Origin: Amycolatopsis iheyensis
Lineage (GTDB): Bacteria; Actinomycetota; Actinomycetes; Mycobacteriales; Pseudonocardiaceae
Assembly: GCF_024703995.1 (NCBI RefSeq)
Contig: NZ_JAMXQV010000019.1
Coordinates: 62,001-126,000, forward strand
Length of the DNA: 64,000 bases
Direction of reading: 5' to 3'
Below are positions 1-9,100 of this stretch, piece after piece; positions within the stretch are counted from its first letter, which is position 1, and each line of letters opens with the position of its first letter. A program made the position numbers and the translations under genes. The notes beneath the pieces are model-generated. The model was not told the DNA's origin, made no database searches, and saw nothing but the letters and a program-made list of their open reading frames with translations.

Positions 1-1
1 C

Positions 2-319
2 ACCGAGCGGCTCAAGGGCAGCCACTCGATGAGCATGTACCACGCCTCCGAGCTGTGCTTCCTGGCCACGGTGTACCAGCGGCTGCTGGTCGGCGGCGAG
101 CCGCTGCCGCTGTGGTTCCGCCCGCGCCCCGACGGCTTCCCCGGCCGCGTGCTGCGGGTGGCGCCGGACGCGCTGCCACCCGGGCGCGTCCGGCTGGACT
201 GGGTCGAGATCGACGGCAGCCCGTATCCCGACTTCGACCCCGACCGGCTGCTCGTGCGCCTGCCCGACGCCGCCGGCGAGCTGACCGTCTGCGCTCACCT
301 GTCGCCCGTGGACCGCTGA
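2..319 (+). CDS. AGE-family epimerase/isomerase, C-terminal end (partial)
   Basis: Only the last ~105 residues are in the window; the frame is open from base 2, so the start lies upstream. The segment HSMSMYHASEL followed by a Leu/Tyr-rich stretch, a LWFRPRP strand and an IDGSPYPDFDP turn resembles the C-terminus of long N-acylglucosamine 2-epimerase (AGE) family proteins, where the (alpha/alpha)6 barrel is followed by a small beta extension. That family epimerises or isomerises sugars; the substrate here cannot be told. It ends 27 bases before a STAS gene and probably shares its transcript, next to a glycogen debranching enzyme. Family assignment is from remembered sequence pattern and is moderate. 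Confidence 0.5.
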   Translation, partial: TERLKGSHSMSMYHASELCFLATVYQRLLVGGEPLPLWFRPRPDGFPGRVLRVAPDALPPGRVRLDWVEIDGSPYPDFDPDRLLVRLPDAAGELTVCAHLSPVDR

Positions 320-346
320 TCGCCCGATGAGGACCGGAGAACCGAG

Positions 347-682
347 ATGGAAGTCGCCAAGTACATGCAGGGCGCGGTCACCGTGATCGCGCTGGACGGG
401 GAACTGGACAGCAGCACCGCGCCGAAGGTGCACGAGCAGCTCGGCGACCTGGTGCCGCCGCGCGGGCTCGTGCTGATCGACCTCGGGCGGACGTCGTACA
501 TGTCGAGCGCCGGGTTGCGGGTGCTGCTGCTGGTCTACCGGCAGGCCCAGGCCAACGGCGCCCGGCTGGCGCTGGCGTGCGCGCCACCGGACGTCCGCGA
601 GGTGATGGCCGCGACCGGGTTCCTCGGCTTCTTCACCGTGACCGACACCCTCGCTGACGGGTTCGCCGCGCTCGAGTCGTGA
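347..682 (+). CDS. STAS-domain anti-anti-sigma factor
   Basis: A 111-residue single STAS domain, the usual length for SpoIIAA/RsbV-type proteins. The N-terminal strand ends in ALDGELDSST, and the loop TSYMSSAGLRVL carries the conserved serine (about S53) that is the phosphorylation site in this family. Such proteins bind an anti-sigma kinase when unphosphorylated and so release a sigma factor. A HATPase (3187) and a SpoIIE phosphatase (3629) in the same run supply the likely kinase and phosphatase. The start is the ATG at 347, preceded by GGAG-rich sequence. It lies between an epimerase end and glgX, which suggests a link between carbohydrate metabolism and stress signalling; that link is inference. 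Confidence 0.85.
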   Translation: MEVAKYMQGAVTVIALDGELDSSTAPKVHEQLGDLVPPRGLVLIDLGRTSYMSSAGLRVLLLVYRQAQANGARLALACAPPDVREVMAATGFLGFFTVTDTLADGFAALES

Positions 683-710
683 CGCCCGGAGGCTCAACGC
701 AGGAGGTGTG

Positions 711-2849
711 ATGACCTGGACGTCGCTGCCGGCGCGGATCGACGCCTACCCCACCCACGACATCGGCGGGTTCTCCGTCCGCGCCGGGCGCCCGCTGCCC
801 TTCGGGGCGACACCGGTGCCCGGCGGGGTCAACTTCTCGGTGTACTCGAACAACGCCACCGCGATGACCCTGGTGCTCTTCCGCGCGGGCGAGGACGAGC
901 CGCTGGCGGAGCTGCGCTTCGACGAGTCCTTCCGGATCGGCGGGGTGTACGCGATGACGGTGTTCGGCCTCGACCCGGAGACCACGGCCTACGCCTACCG
1001 CGCCGACGGCCCGTTCGCGCCGGGCGAAGGCGACCGGTTCGACCGCCGCGCGCTGCTCGTCGACCCGTACGCGACGGCGCTGTCCGGGCGCGAGCGGTGG
1101 CGGTGCGGGCGGGAGAAGCCGTGGCGGTCCCGGATCACCCCCGCCGACTTCGACTGGGAGGGCGACCAGCCGCTGCGGATCCCGCCGGAGGACCTGGTCG
1201 TCTACGAGGCGCACGTGCGCGGGTTCACCGCGCACCCCAGCGCCGGGGTCGCCGCGCCCGGGACGTTCGCCGGGCTGGTGGCGAAGATCCCGTACCTGGT
1301 CGAGCTGGGCGTCAACTGCGTCGAGCTGATGCCGGTGTTCGAGTTCGACGAGCGGGACAACGCCCGCACCGACCCGCGCACCGGCGAGCCGCTGGTGAAC
1401 TACTGGGGCTACAGCACGGTCGGCTTCTTCGCGCCGAAAGCGGGGTACGCCGCCACCGGCAAGCACGGCATGCAGGTCGACGAGTTCAAGGAGACGGTCA
1501 AGCAGCTGCACCGGGCCGGTATCGAGGTGATGCTCGACGTCGTGTTCAACCACACCGCCGAAGGCAACGAGCTCGGCCCGACGCTTTCCTTGCGTGGCTT
1601 GGACAACCGCACGTACTACATGCTCACGCCGGACGGCCACTACTTCAACTTCAGCGGCACCGGCAACACGCTGAACTGCAACCACCCGGTGGTGCGCGGG
1701 TTCGTCCTGGACTGCCTGCGCCACTGGGCTTCGGAGTTCCACATCGACGGCTTCCGGTTCGACCTGGCCGCCATCCTGGGCCGGTCCACCGAGGGCATCC
1801 CGCTGGCCAACCCGCCGCTGCTGGAGGCGCTGGCCCACGACCCGGTGCTGCGGGACTGCAAGCTGGTCGCCGAGGTGTGGGACGCCGGCGGGCTGTTCCA
1901 GGTCGGCAGCTTCCCCGACTACTGCCGCTGGTCGGAGTGGAACGCCGGCTACCGCGACGCGCTGCGGCACTTCCTCAAGGGCGACGTCGGCTGCGTCGCG
2001 GAGCTGGCCACCCGGTTCGTCGGCTCGCCGGACCTCTACGCCCGCCGCGGCGCGACCGCGTCGGTCAACTTCGTCACCGCGCACGACGGGTTCACCCTGC
2101 GGGACCTGGTGTCCTACAACGGGAAGCACAACGAAGCCAACGGCGAGGACGGCCGCGACGGCGAGAACCACAACATCTCGTGGAACTGCGGGCACGAGGG
2201 CGAAGGGGCCGACGGCCCGGTTTCGCGGCTGCGCGAGCGCCAGGTCCGCAACGCGCTGCTGCTCCTGCTCACCAGCCACGGCATCCCGATGCTGCTGGCC
2301 GGCGACGAGGCCGGGCGCACCCAGGGCGGCAACAACAACGCCTACTGCCACGACGACGAGCTGTCCTGGTTCGACTGGACGCTGGTCGAGCGGCACGCCG
2401 ACCTGGTCCGGTTCACCCGGCACCTGATCGCCTTCCGCAAGGCGCACCCGTGCCTGCGGCGCCGGCGCCAGCCGGCCGGGCACACCCACGGCCTGCTGTT
2501 CCCGGACGTCAGCTGGCACGGCGTCCGGCCGTGGACGCCGGACTGGTCGCCGCACAGCCGGGTGTTCGCCGCGATGCTGTGCGCCCGCCACGACGACGGC
2601 GCCGACGACTGCGTCTACGTGGCCGCCAACACGCACTGGGAGCCGCACGAGCTGTGGCTGCCCGAGCTGCCGCCGGGGCTGAGCTGGCACCGGTTCGCCG
2701 ACACCGGCGCCACGCCGGGCGCGGACAGCCACGCCCCCGGCGCCGAACCACCCCTGCCGCGGCAGGACTCGATCCGGCTGGCCCCGCGCTCGGCGGCGGT
2801 GCTGCTCGCCCGGCCGGGCCCCGCCGCGACGCGACCGCACGAGGAGTGA
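711..2849 (+). CDS. glgX: Glycogen debranching enzyme GlgX (GH13)
   Basis: A 712-residue GH13 debranching enzyme (isoamylase type) that hydrolyses alpha-1,6 branches of glycogen. An N-terminal CBM48-like beta domain (GATPVPGGVNFSVYSNNA) precedes the barrel. Catalytic residues are visible: nucleophile D351 in FRFDLA, acid/base E388 in AEVWD, and D459 in TAHDGFTL; DVVFNHTAEG is conserved region I. Length fits the family (about 650-720). AGGAGG at 701-706 lies 4 bases before the ATG at 711, so I prefer this ATG to the GTG at 708, which would have no usable spacing. The gene sits between two STAS genes and ends 5 bases before the second, so transcription is probably shared. Some actinobacterial members act in trehalose synthesis (TreX); the two cannot be separated by sequence reading alone. 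Confidence 0.93.
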   Translation: MTWTSLPARIDAYPTHDIGGFSVRAGRPLPFGATPVPGGVNFSVYSNNATAMTLVLFRAGEDEPLAELRFDESFRIGGVYAMTVFGLDPETTAYAYRADGPFAPGEGDRFDRRALLVDPYATALSGRERWRCGREKPWRSRITPADFDWEGDQPLRIPPEDLVVYEAHVRGFTAHPSAGVAAPGTFAGLVAKIPYLVELGVNCVELMPVFEFDERDNARTDPRTGEPLVNYWGYSTVGFFAPKAGYAATGKHGMQVDEFKETVKQLHRAGIEVMLDVVFNHTAEGNELGPTLSLRGLDNRTYYMLTPDGHYFNFSGTGNTLNCNHPVVRGFVLDCLRHWASEFHIDGFRFDLAAILGRSTEGIPLANPPLLEALAHDPVLRDCKLVAEVWDAGGLFQVGSFPDYCRWSEWNAGYRDALRHFLKGDVGCVAELATRFVGSPDLYARRGATASVNFVTAHDGFTLRDLVSYNGKHNEANGEDGRDGENHNISWNCGHEGEGADGPVSRLRERQVRNALLLLLTSHGIPMLLAGDEAGRTQGGNNNAYCHDDELSWFDWTLVERHADLVRFTRHLIAFRKAHPCLRRRRQPAGHTHGLLFPDVSWHGVRPWTPDWSPHSRVFAAMLCARHDDGADDCVYVAANTHWEPHELWLPELPPGLSWHRFADTGATPGADSHAPGAEPPLPRQDSIRLAPRSAAVLLARPGPAATRPHEE

Positions 2850-2854
2850 GCCCG

Positions 2855-3187
2855 ATGAGTGTTCCCACCGGATTCCAGGCCAAGCTCGACGTCGAGGACG
2901 GGGTCGCCACGGTGTGGCTGGCCGGCGAGCTCGACTCGCGTTCCGCGGCCACGCTCGACGAGCTGGTCTCCAGCGCCGTTGAGCAGCGCGTCCGCCGCAT
3001 CGTGCTGCTGGCCGGCGAGCTGACGTACCTGTCCTCGGCCGGGCTGCGCTGCCTGGTCTTCGCCCACCAGAAGCTGGGCCGCACCGGCGACATCGTGCTG
3101 ATCGGCGCCCGCCCGGAGGTGGCCGACACGATCCGGCTGACCGGGTTCGACCGCGCCATCGTGATGCAGAGCCGGGCGGAGCCCTGA
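2855..3187 (+). CDS. STAS-domain anti-anti-sigma factor (second copy)
   Basis: A 110-residue STAS protein with the same plan as the one at 347: WLAGELDSRSAATL, then LTYLSSAGLRCL with the candidate phospho-serine at about S60. It is clearly diverged from the first copy, so this is not a recent duplication. It follows glgX after 5 bases, has GAGGAG at 2841-2846, and its TGA overlaps the ATG of the ATPase gene by one base (TGATG). Translational coupling to that ATPase makes it the most likely direct partner of the kinase, with the first STAS protein as a parallel input. Confidence 0.88.
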   Translation: MSVPTGFQAKLDVEDGVATVWLAGELDSRSAATLDELVSSAVEQRVRRIVLLAGELTYLSSAGLRCLVFAHQKLGRTGDIVLIGARPEVADTIRLTGFDRAIVMQSRAEP

Positions 3188-3660
3188 TGCCGGCGCGCAG
3201 GCTGCTGGTCAACAGCGGCGCCGACGTGGCCGGCGCGCTCGCCGGGTTCGTCGCCGAGCTGGCCGCGCAGGGTGGTCTGGCTCCGGCGCAGGCCTACCGG
3301 CTGCGCCTGGCCGCGGACGAGATCGTCACCAACATCGCCGGCCACGGCTACCGCGGCGAGCCGGGCGTGGTCGACCTCGACGGCTACGCGGCGGACGGCC
3401 GCGTCTGGCTGAGAGTCGAAGACGACGCGCCGAAGTTCGACCCCCGCGGCCACCACCCCGACCCCCGGCTGGCGGCCGAACCACCACTGCGCGCGGCGGG
3501 CGGGCTGGGCCTGCACCTGGCGCTGACGGTGGTCGACGAGTTCGGCTACGAGCACGTGCACGGACGCAACCGCAATGTCCTGGTGCTGCGCCGGGAGCGG
3601 CGTGGGGTCATGAGGGACGGAGGATCCGATGAGCGGTACGACCGCGCTTCTCGTTGCTGA
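3187..3660 (+). CDS. Anti-sigma-type serine kinase, HATPase_c_2 (RsbW/SpoIIAB-like)
   Basis: A 157-residue GHKL ATPase. The N box is visible as RLAADEIVTNIAGHGY (Asn ATP/Mg ligand), a G1-like region as VEDDAPKFDP and a G2-like Gly-rich motif as GGLGLHLA. Such proteins phosphorylate STAS partners and sequester sigma factors. It overlaps the STAS gene by one base and the SpoIIE gene by 32 bases; the last ~11 residues (rich in R, D and G) are probably non-functional tail. No sigma factor gene is adjacent, so the target is unknown. The STAS-kinase-phosphatase order matches a partner-switching module. Confidence 0.85.
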   Translation: MPARRLLVNSGADVAGALAGFVAELAAQGGLAPAQAYRLRLAADEIVTNIAGHGYRGEPGVVDLDGYAADGRVWLRVEDDAPKFDPRGHHPDPRLAAEPPLRAAGGLGLHLALTVVDEFGYEHVHGRNRNVLVLRRERRGVMRDGGSDERYDRASRC

Positions 3661-4876
3661 CAGCGAAGACCCGGCCCCCGAGCTCGAGCGGGTGCTGCGG
3701 GCGGAGGACATCGGCCTGACCAAGGTCAGTGCCGCCGAGTTCGCCGACCGGCCCGGGCGGCTCGATGCCGATGTGCTGCTGGTGTCCGCGTCGCTCGGGC
3801 TGCAGCGCGTTGCCCTGATCGCGCAGCGGGTTGCGTTGGCCGGGGCGTCGGCCACCCTGCTGGTGTTCCCCGAGGGCGAGGACTTCCGCTCGCTGGAGGC
3901 GTGTGCGCGGGGCGGGTTCGACTTCGTCGTGCCGCCGTACCTGCCTGGCCTGCTGCGCAGCCGGATGACTTCCTGCTGGGAACGCTGGCAGCTGACCATG
4001 ACCGTCGAGGAGATGGCCGCCGCGGCCAGTGTGCGTGAGTACGAACGGGATCTGAGCATCGCCCGGGAGATCCAGTCCGGGTTCCTGCCGCAGGAGCTGC
4101 CCGCCGCGCCGGGCTGGGAGTTCGCGTCGCGCTTCCGCCCGGCACGTCAGGTGGCCGGCGACTTCTACGACGGTTTCGAGCTGGTCAACGGCCGCCGCCT
4201 GGGGTTCGTCGTCGCCGACGTCTGCGACAAGGGCATCGGCGCGGCGCTCTTCATGGCGCTGATCCGCACGCTGCTGCGGCACACCGCCGAGCACACCGGC
4301 ACCTGGAGCCTGATGGACGCGGGGACCGAGGAGTCCGCGGTCACCGCCGACACCGCGGTCGGCGCCGGCGCTGCGCTGCCGCCGCTGCTCTCGCTCGGCG
4401 CCGGCCCGCTGATCCAGGCCGTGCTCGGCACCAACCGGTACATGGCGCGCAACCACCTGCGGCAGGGCTACTTCGCCACCGTGTTCTTCGGCGTGCTCGA
4501 CCCGGCCTCGGGCGCGTTGCTCTACATCAACGGCGGCCACAACCCGCCGGTGCTGGTGCGTGCGGACGGCGGGCACGAGCTGCTCACCCCGACCGGGCCG
4601 GCCGTCGGCATGATGCCCGGCAGCGCGTTCACCCTCGGCCACACCAGCCTCCAGCGCGGCGACACGCTGTTCCTCTACACCGACGGCGTCGTCGAGGCAC
4701 GCGACCGCGCGGGCGCGTTGTTCGGCATGGACCGGATGACGGCCGTGGCCGCGCGCGGCGGGACCGCCGCCGAGCAGCTGCTGCTGGAGATGGAGGACTC
4801 GCTGTCGGGGTTCGTGTCCGGCGCCGAGCAGTCCGACGACATCACGATGCTCGCGCTGCACCGGCGGGGCCGCTAG
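3629..4876 (+). CDS. PP2C/SpoIIE-family phosphatase with N-terminal receiver-like domain
   Basis: A 415-residue protein. Residues 1-115 form a receiver-like alpha/beta domain (TALLVADSEDPAPELERVL, then DADVLLVSAS and DFVVPPY), followed by a coiled linker (MTVEEMAAAASVREYERDL) and a SpoIIE/PP2C domain from about 140. Mn-binding acidic residues are present in QVAGDFYDGF (D178, D181), VVADVCDKG (D197, D200), LYTDGVVEA and QSDDITM. It should dephosphorylate one or both STAS proteins upstream. The receiver-like domain has a DSED acidic pocket, but a clear phospho-Asp/Lys pair was not identified, so phosphorylation of it is uncertain. Its TAG overlaps the next gene's GTG by one base. Confidence 0.9.
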   Translation: MSGTTALLVADSEDPAPELERVLRAEDIGLTKVSAAEFADRPGRLDADVLLVSASLGLQRVALIAQRVALAGASATLLVFPEGEDFRSLEACARGGFDFVVPPYLPGLLRSRMTSCWERWQLTMTVEEMAAAASVREYERDLSIAREIQSGFLPQELPAAPGWEFASRFRPARQVAGDFYDGFELVNGRRLGFVVADVCDKGIGAALFMALIRTLLRHTAEHTGTWSLMDAGTEESAVTADTAVGAGAALPPLLSLGAGPLIQAVLGTNRYMARNHLRQGYFATVFFGVLDPASGALLYINGGHNPPVLVRADGGHELLTPTGPAVGMMPGSAFTLGHTSLQRGDTLFLYTDGVVEARDRAGALFGMDRMTAVAARGGTAAEQLLLEMEDSLSGFVSGAEQSDDITMLALHRRGR

Positions 4877-6060
4877 TGGCGCGGTTCCCCTCCGGGCCGG
4901 TGCGCGACAGCCGGGTCGCCATCGTCGGCGGCAGCGTCGCCGGGTCCGCCACGGCCCTCGCGCTGGCCCGCTCGGGCTGCGCGGTCACGGTGTTCGAACG
5001 CAGCCGCGGCACCCTCGCCGACCGAGGTTTCGGCATCGGGACGGCCCGGGTCGCGTGGCGCGAGTTCGCCGAGGCGGGCTACTTCGACGCCGCCACCCCG
5101 GTCGTGCCGTGCTCGTCGCGGCGGTGGATCGTGCCCGACGCGGCGGCCGGCGAGGACGGCAGGCTCGCCTGGGAGCAGCCCCTCGACCTGCTGCTGACCA
5201 CCTGGGGCAACCTCTGGCGGGGCCTGCGGGCCCGGGTGCCGGCCGAGGTCACCTGGCGGACCGCCACGGTGACCGGCGTCCGCGACACGGGCGACGGCGT
5301 CGAGGTCACCGCCGACGGTGTGGCGGGCCGGTTCGACGTCGTGGTCGGCGCGGACGGCTTCGCGTCGCTGGTCCGCGACGTCGCGGGCGGCGGGCGGCCG
5401 GGTTACGCCGGCTACGCGCTCTGGCGGGGCACCTACCCCGCGTCCCGCGCGCCCTCGCTGCCGGCGGCGTTGCGCGGCGCGGGGGTGTCGCTGATGATTC
5501 CCGGCGGCCACGCGGCGTTCTACCTCATCCCCGGCCCGCCGGGTGGCGAGACGCGCGTCAACTGGGCGGTCTACCTGCCCTTGCCCCGCCCCGCCCGCCG
5601 CTCGTTCCCGCCCGGCACGGTCGGCGACGGCCTCGTCGCGGAGCTGGACCGGGTGGTGTCGGCGCACTTCCCGGCGTCGTGGGCCCGCCTGGTCCGGGCG
5701 ACCCGCCGGGAAGAACTGGCGCTGCAGCCGATCTACGACCTGGCCGTCGGCCACTACGCGACCGGCCGCCTGCTGCTGGCGGGCGACGCGGGCGCGCTGG
5801 CCCGCCCGCACGCGGCCGCCGGGGTGACGAAGGCGGTGGCGGACGCGCGGGCGCTGGAACGGGCCTGCCGCGAGCACCGCCGCTGGGACGACGTCCTCAC
5901 GGCGTACGACGCCGAGCGGGTCGAGCGCGGCGCAGCGCTGGTGGAGCTGAGCCGCCGGCTCGGCGCCGCCCAGGTGGGCCGGACACCGGACTGGACCGCG
6001 ATGGACGCGGCGCAGTACCGGAGCTGGTGGTGGTCCACAGTGGACGGCTCGGGCCGGTGA
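4876..6060 (+). CDS. FAD-dependent aromatic-type monooxygenase
   Basis: A 394-residue class A flavoprotein monooxygenase. The N-terminal dinucleotide motif is IVGGSVAGSATALALA, with Ser in the middle Gly position as in many salicylate-hydroxylase-like proteins; DVVVGADGFASLVR is the DG motif and LLLAGDAGALARPHAAAG the GD/FAD motif near residue 300. These enzymes hydroxylate small aromatic or polyketide substrates with NAD(P)H and O2; the substrate is unknown. GTG start at 4876 overlaps the SpoIIE stop, so it is probably translated with the signalling genes, which is an odd partnership. It ends just before a palindromic repeat that likely terminates transcription. Confidence 0.85.
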   Translation: MARFPSGPVRDSRVAIVGGSVAGSATALALARSGCAVTVFERSRGTLADRGFGIGTARVAWREFAEAGYFDAATPVVPCSSRRWIVPDAAAGEDGRLAWEQPLDLLLTTWGNLWRGLRARVPAEVTWRTATVTGVRDTGDGVEVTADGVAGRFDVVVGADGFASLVRDVAGGGRPGYAGYALWRGTYPASRAPSLPAALRGAGVSLMIPGGHAAFYLIPGPPGGETRVNWAVYLPLPRPARRSFPPGTVGDGLVAELDRVVSAHFPASWARLVRATRREELALQPIYDLAVGHYATGRLLLAGDAGALARPHAAAGVTKAVADARALERACREHRRWDDVLTAYDAERVERGAALVELSRRLGAAQVGRTPDWTAMDAAQYRSWWWSTVDGSGR

Positions 6061-6069
6061 GGCACCCCC

Positions 6070-6158
6070 AAGCGCCCCAATGTGGCCTTCGGTGCGTCAG
6101 ACGCACCGAAGGCCACATTGGGTGCGTCTGACGCAACCAAGGCCACATTGGGGCGCTT
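6070..6158. repeat. Nested palindromic repeat, copy 1 (likely bidirectional terminator)
   Basis: The outer arms are perfect over 20 bases: aagcgccccaatgtggcctt (6070-6089) and its complement at 6139-6158. Inside lies a second, almost continuous palindrome from about 6077 to 6121, with 22-base arms around a single central base. The two arrangements are mutually exclusive hairpins. It fills the gap between two convergent genes (monooxygenase and PKS), so it probably works as a bidirectional terminator. A second member is at 27449-28503, also between convergent genes, showing that this is a dispersed repeat family in this genome. Confidence 0.85.
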
Positions 6159-6167
6159 GGCCGGGCC

Positions 6168-9100
6168 TCAGGAGGCCTGGCCGGCGCCGACGGCGTCCGG
6201 CAGGCGGTCGTGGATGGCCGCCGCGAGGCCGGCGATCGAGGGGGCCTGCAGCAGCTCGCGCACGCTGATCGCGATGTCCAGATCGGACCGCAGCTGGTAG
6301 GCGAGCTTCACCGCGAACAGCGAGTTCATCCCCAGGTGCGTCAGCGGCACCGCGAGGTCCACCTCACCGGTGTCGACGCCGAGCAGCGCCGACGTCCGCC
6401 GCAGGAGGTCCTCGGCGCACTCCTCCGGCGTGCTCGGGCCGCCCCGCAAGCGGTCGCGTGACTCGGCGGGCGGGTCTTGCCGGCCGGGCAGGGCGATCAC
6501 CGGTGACGTCCACGCGCCGCCGTCGTCGACCCAGTGCCGCTCGCCCTGCCACGGGTAGCCCGGCAGCGGCACGAACGTCCCGCCCGCGGTGAGCCGCGCC
6601 CAGTCCGGGTCGCAGCCCGCCGCGTACGCGATCGCGAGCGCGCGCAGCATCGTCTCGGCTTCGGGGCGGTCGCGTTCGAGCGAGCCGATGACCGTCGCGG
6701 TCCGGCCCGCCGCCTCGATGCCGTCCTCGATGGCCGAGTGCAGGATCGGGTGGGGGCTGATCTCGACGAACACCACCGGCCGTGGATCGGCGAGCACCGC
6801 GCCGACCGCGCCGGCGAACCGGACCGGCAGGCGCAGGTTGTCCGCCCAGTAGCGGCCGTCCAGCTCCGCGCCGTCGAGCACCCGGTCCAGCACCGTCGAG
6901 TGCAGGGGCACCCGGCCCGGCCGCGGGCGCAGGCCGTCGAGCGAACGCTCGATGTCGGGGCAGAGCGGGGCCACCTGCGGCGCGTGCGACGCGTAGTCCA
7001 CCTGCACCTGGCTGCACCGGACGCCGGTCGCCCGCAGCGGTGCGACGACCTCGGCGAGCGCACCCGGGTCGCCGGAGAGCACGGTCGCGTGGGGGCTGTT
7101 GACCACCCCGACGCAGACCCGGTCGGCGTGCGCGCCGATGGCGCGCGCGGCCGGCTCCTCACCCAGCTGCACCGCCCACATCGCGCCCGGTGTCCGGCGG
7201 CGGGCGAGCAGCCCGCTGCGCCGGCAGATCACCGCGGCGCCCTCGGCGACGGTCAGCGCGCCCGCCGTCACGGCCGCGGCGACCTCGCCCATGCTGTGCC
7301 CGACGAGCAGGTCCGGTTCGATTCCCCGGGCGCGCCAGGACGCGGCCAGCGCCACCTGCACCGCCCAGAGCACCGGCTGCACTTCGTCCATGGTGGACAG
7401 CGTGCGGCCCGGCTCCAGCGCGTCGAGCACGGAGAACCCGGTTTCGTCGCACACCGCGCGGTCGCACTCGCCCAGCCGCGCGGCGAACACCGGGTCGGTG
7501 CGCAGCAGCTCGCGGCCCATCCCGGGCCACTGCGAACCCTGCCCGGGGAAGACGAACACCACGCGCGGCGGCTGGACCGGGCCCGGCCCGGACCCGCGGC
7601 CGCCGGCGACGGCGATGAGCTCGTCGGCGAGCTCCGCCCGGTCGCGCCCGACCACGGCGACCCGGCGCTCGAAGTGCGTGCGGCGGGTCCCGGCGGTGTG
7701 GCAGACGTCGGCGGCAGCGGGCCCGTCCGGGGTGCTGAGCAGCTCGGCGGTGGCGGCGGCGAGGGTCCGTAGCGCGGTGGAAGTCTTGGCGGACAACGGA
7801 AGCAGGTAGGGGGGCGGCTCGGCGGGCCGGGTCGCCGGCGCCGTCAGCGCCGATCCCCGGCGGGCCGCCGGTCCGTCCTGGCGGGCGGCCGGCAGCGCCT
7901 CCGCGGCCCGGCGCCCCGGCGACATCGATGTCGACGGCGCTTCCGACAGCACCGCGTGCGCGTAGCCGCCCGAGAGGCCGAACGCACTCACCCCGGCGAG
8001 CGCCGGGCGGCCGATCGGGGTCAGCGGCGTGCGCTCCCGGGCCAGCCGCAGCGGGCCCTCGTCGAACACCGCCAGCGGGGTCCGGACGTGCAGTGTTCGC
8101 GGCAGTTCCCGGTGGTGCAGAGCCAAAGCCGCCTTCAGCAGCCCGACGACCCCGCCCGCGCCCTCCAGGTGCCCGATGTTCGACTTGGCCGAGCCGACCA
8201 GGCACGGCCGCGCCGGGTCACGCTCTTCGCCGAGCACGGTGGCCAGCGCTTCCAGCTCGACCGGGTCGCCGGCCGGGGTGCCCGGCCCGTGCGCCTCGAC
8301 GAAGTCCACATCGGCCGGTGAGACGCCGGCGTCTTCGTAGGCCGCGCGCAGCATGGCTTCCTGGCCCGCGACGCCCGGCGTCGTCAGCGTGCCGCCGCTG
8401 CGGCCGTCCCCGCGCACGGCGGTGCCGATGATCGTCGCGTACGTCCGGTCGCCGTCGGCGTCCGCGTCCTCCTGGCGCTTGAGCACCAGCACGACGGCGC
8501 CTTCGCTGCGCACGTACCCGTCGGCGTCGGCGTCGCCGAAGCGGCAGCGCCCGGTGGGGGAGAGCATTTCCGCTTCGCTGAGGGCGAAGTACAGGTCGGG
8601 CGTCAGCAGCAGGTTCGCCCCGCCGACGATGGCCAGGTCGATGTCGCCGGACCGCAGGGCCCGCCCGGCCACGTGCACCGCCGCCAGCGCGGTCGCGCAG
8701 GTGGATTCGAGCGCCATCACCGGGCCGCGGGCGTCGAGGTGGTAGGCGATCCGGCCCGCGGCCATCCCGCCGGCCTCGCCGCCCATCGCGGCGTGCAGGT
8801 CGTGGCGGCCGGCCGCGCGCAGCAGGTCCCAGTATCCGGAATTGCACATGTTGACGTAGACGCCGGTGTTCGACCCGGCCAGCTCCGCCGCGGTGCGCCC
8901 GGCGTCTTCCAGTGCCTGCCAGGCGACTTCGAGCAGCATCCGCTGCTGCGGGTCCATTTGCTCGGCTTCATTGGGCAGAATGCCGAAGAACGGCGCGTCG
9001 AATTGGTCGATCCGATCCAGGAAGCCACCGCTGCGGCTGCGGATCGAGTGCGGCTTTCCCGTTTCGGGGGAGAACCAGCGGTCGACGTCGAAACGGTCGT

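Noticed and set aside
633..3212. Very long minus-strand open frame opposite glgX
   Set aside because: Arg/Pro/Ala/Val-rich antisense product with no domain; the + strand carries a complete GlgX with all catalytic residues. Such shadows are expected at this GC content.
6070..6158. CRISPR or tRNA-like structure
   Set aside because: There are only nested inverted repeats, no regular direct-repeat spacing and no cloverleaf or CCA end.
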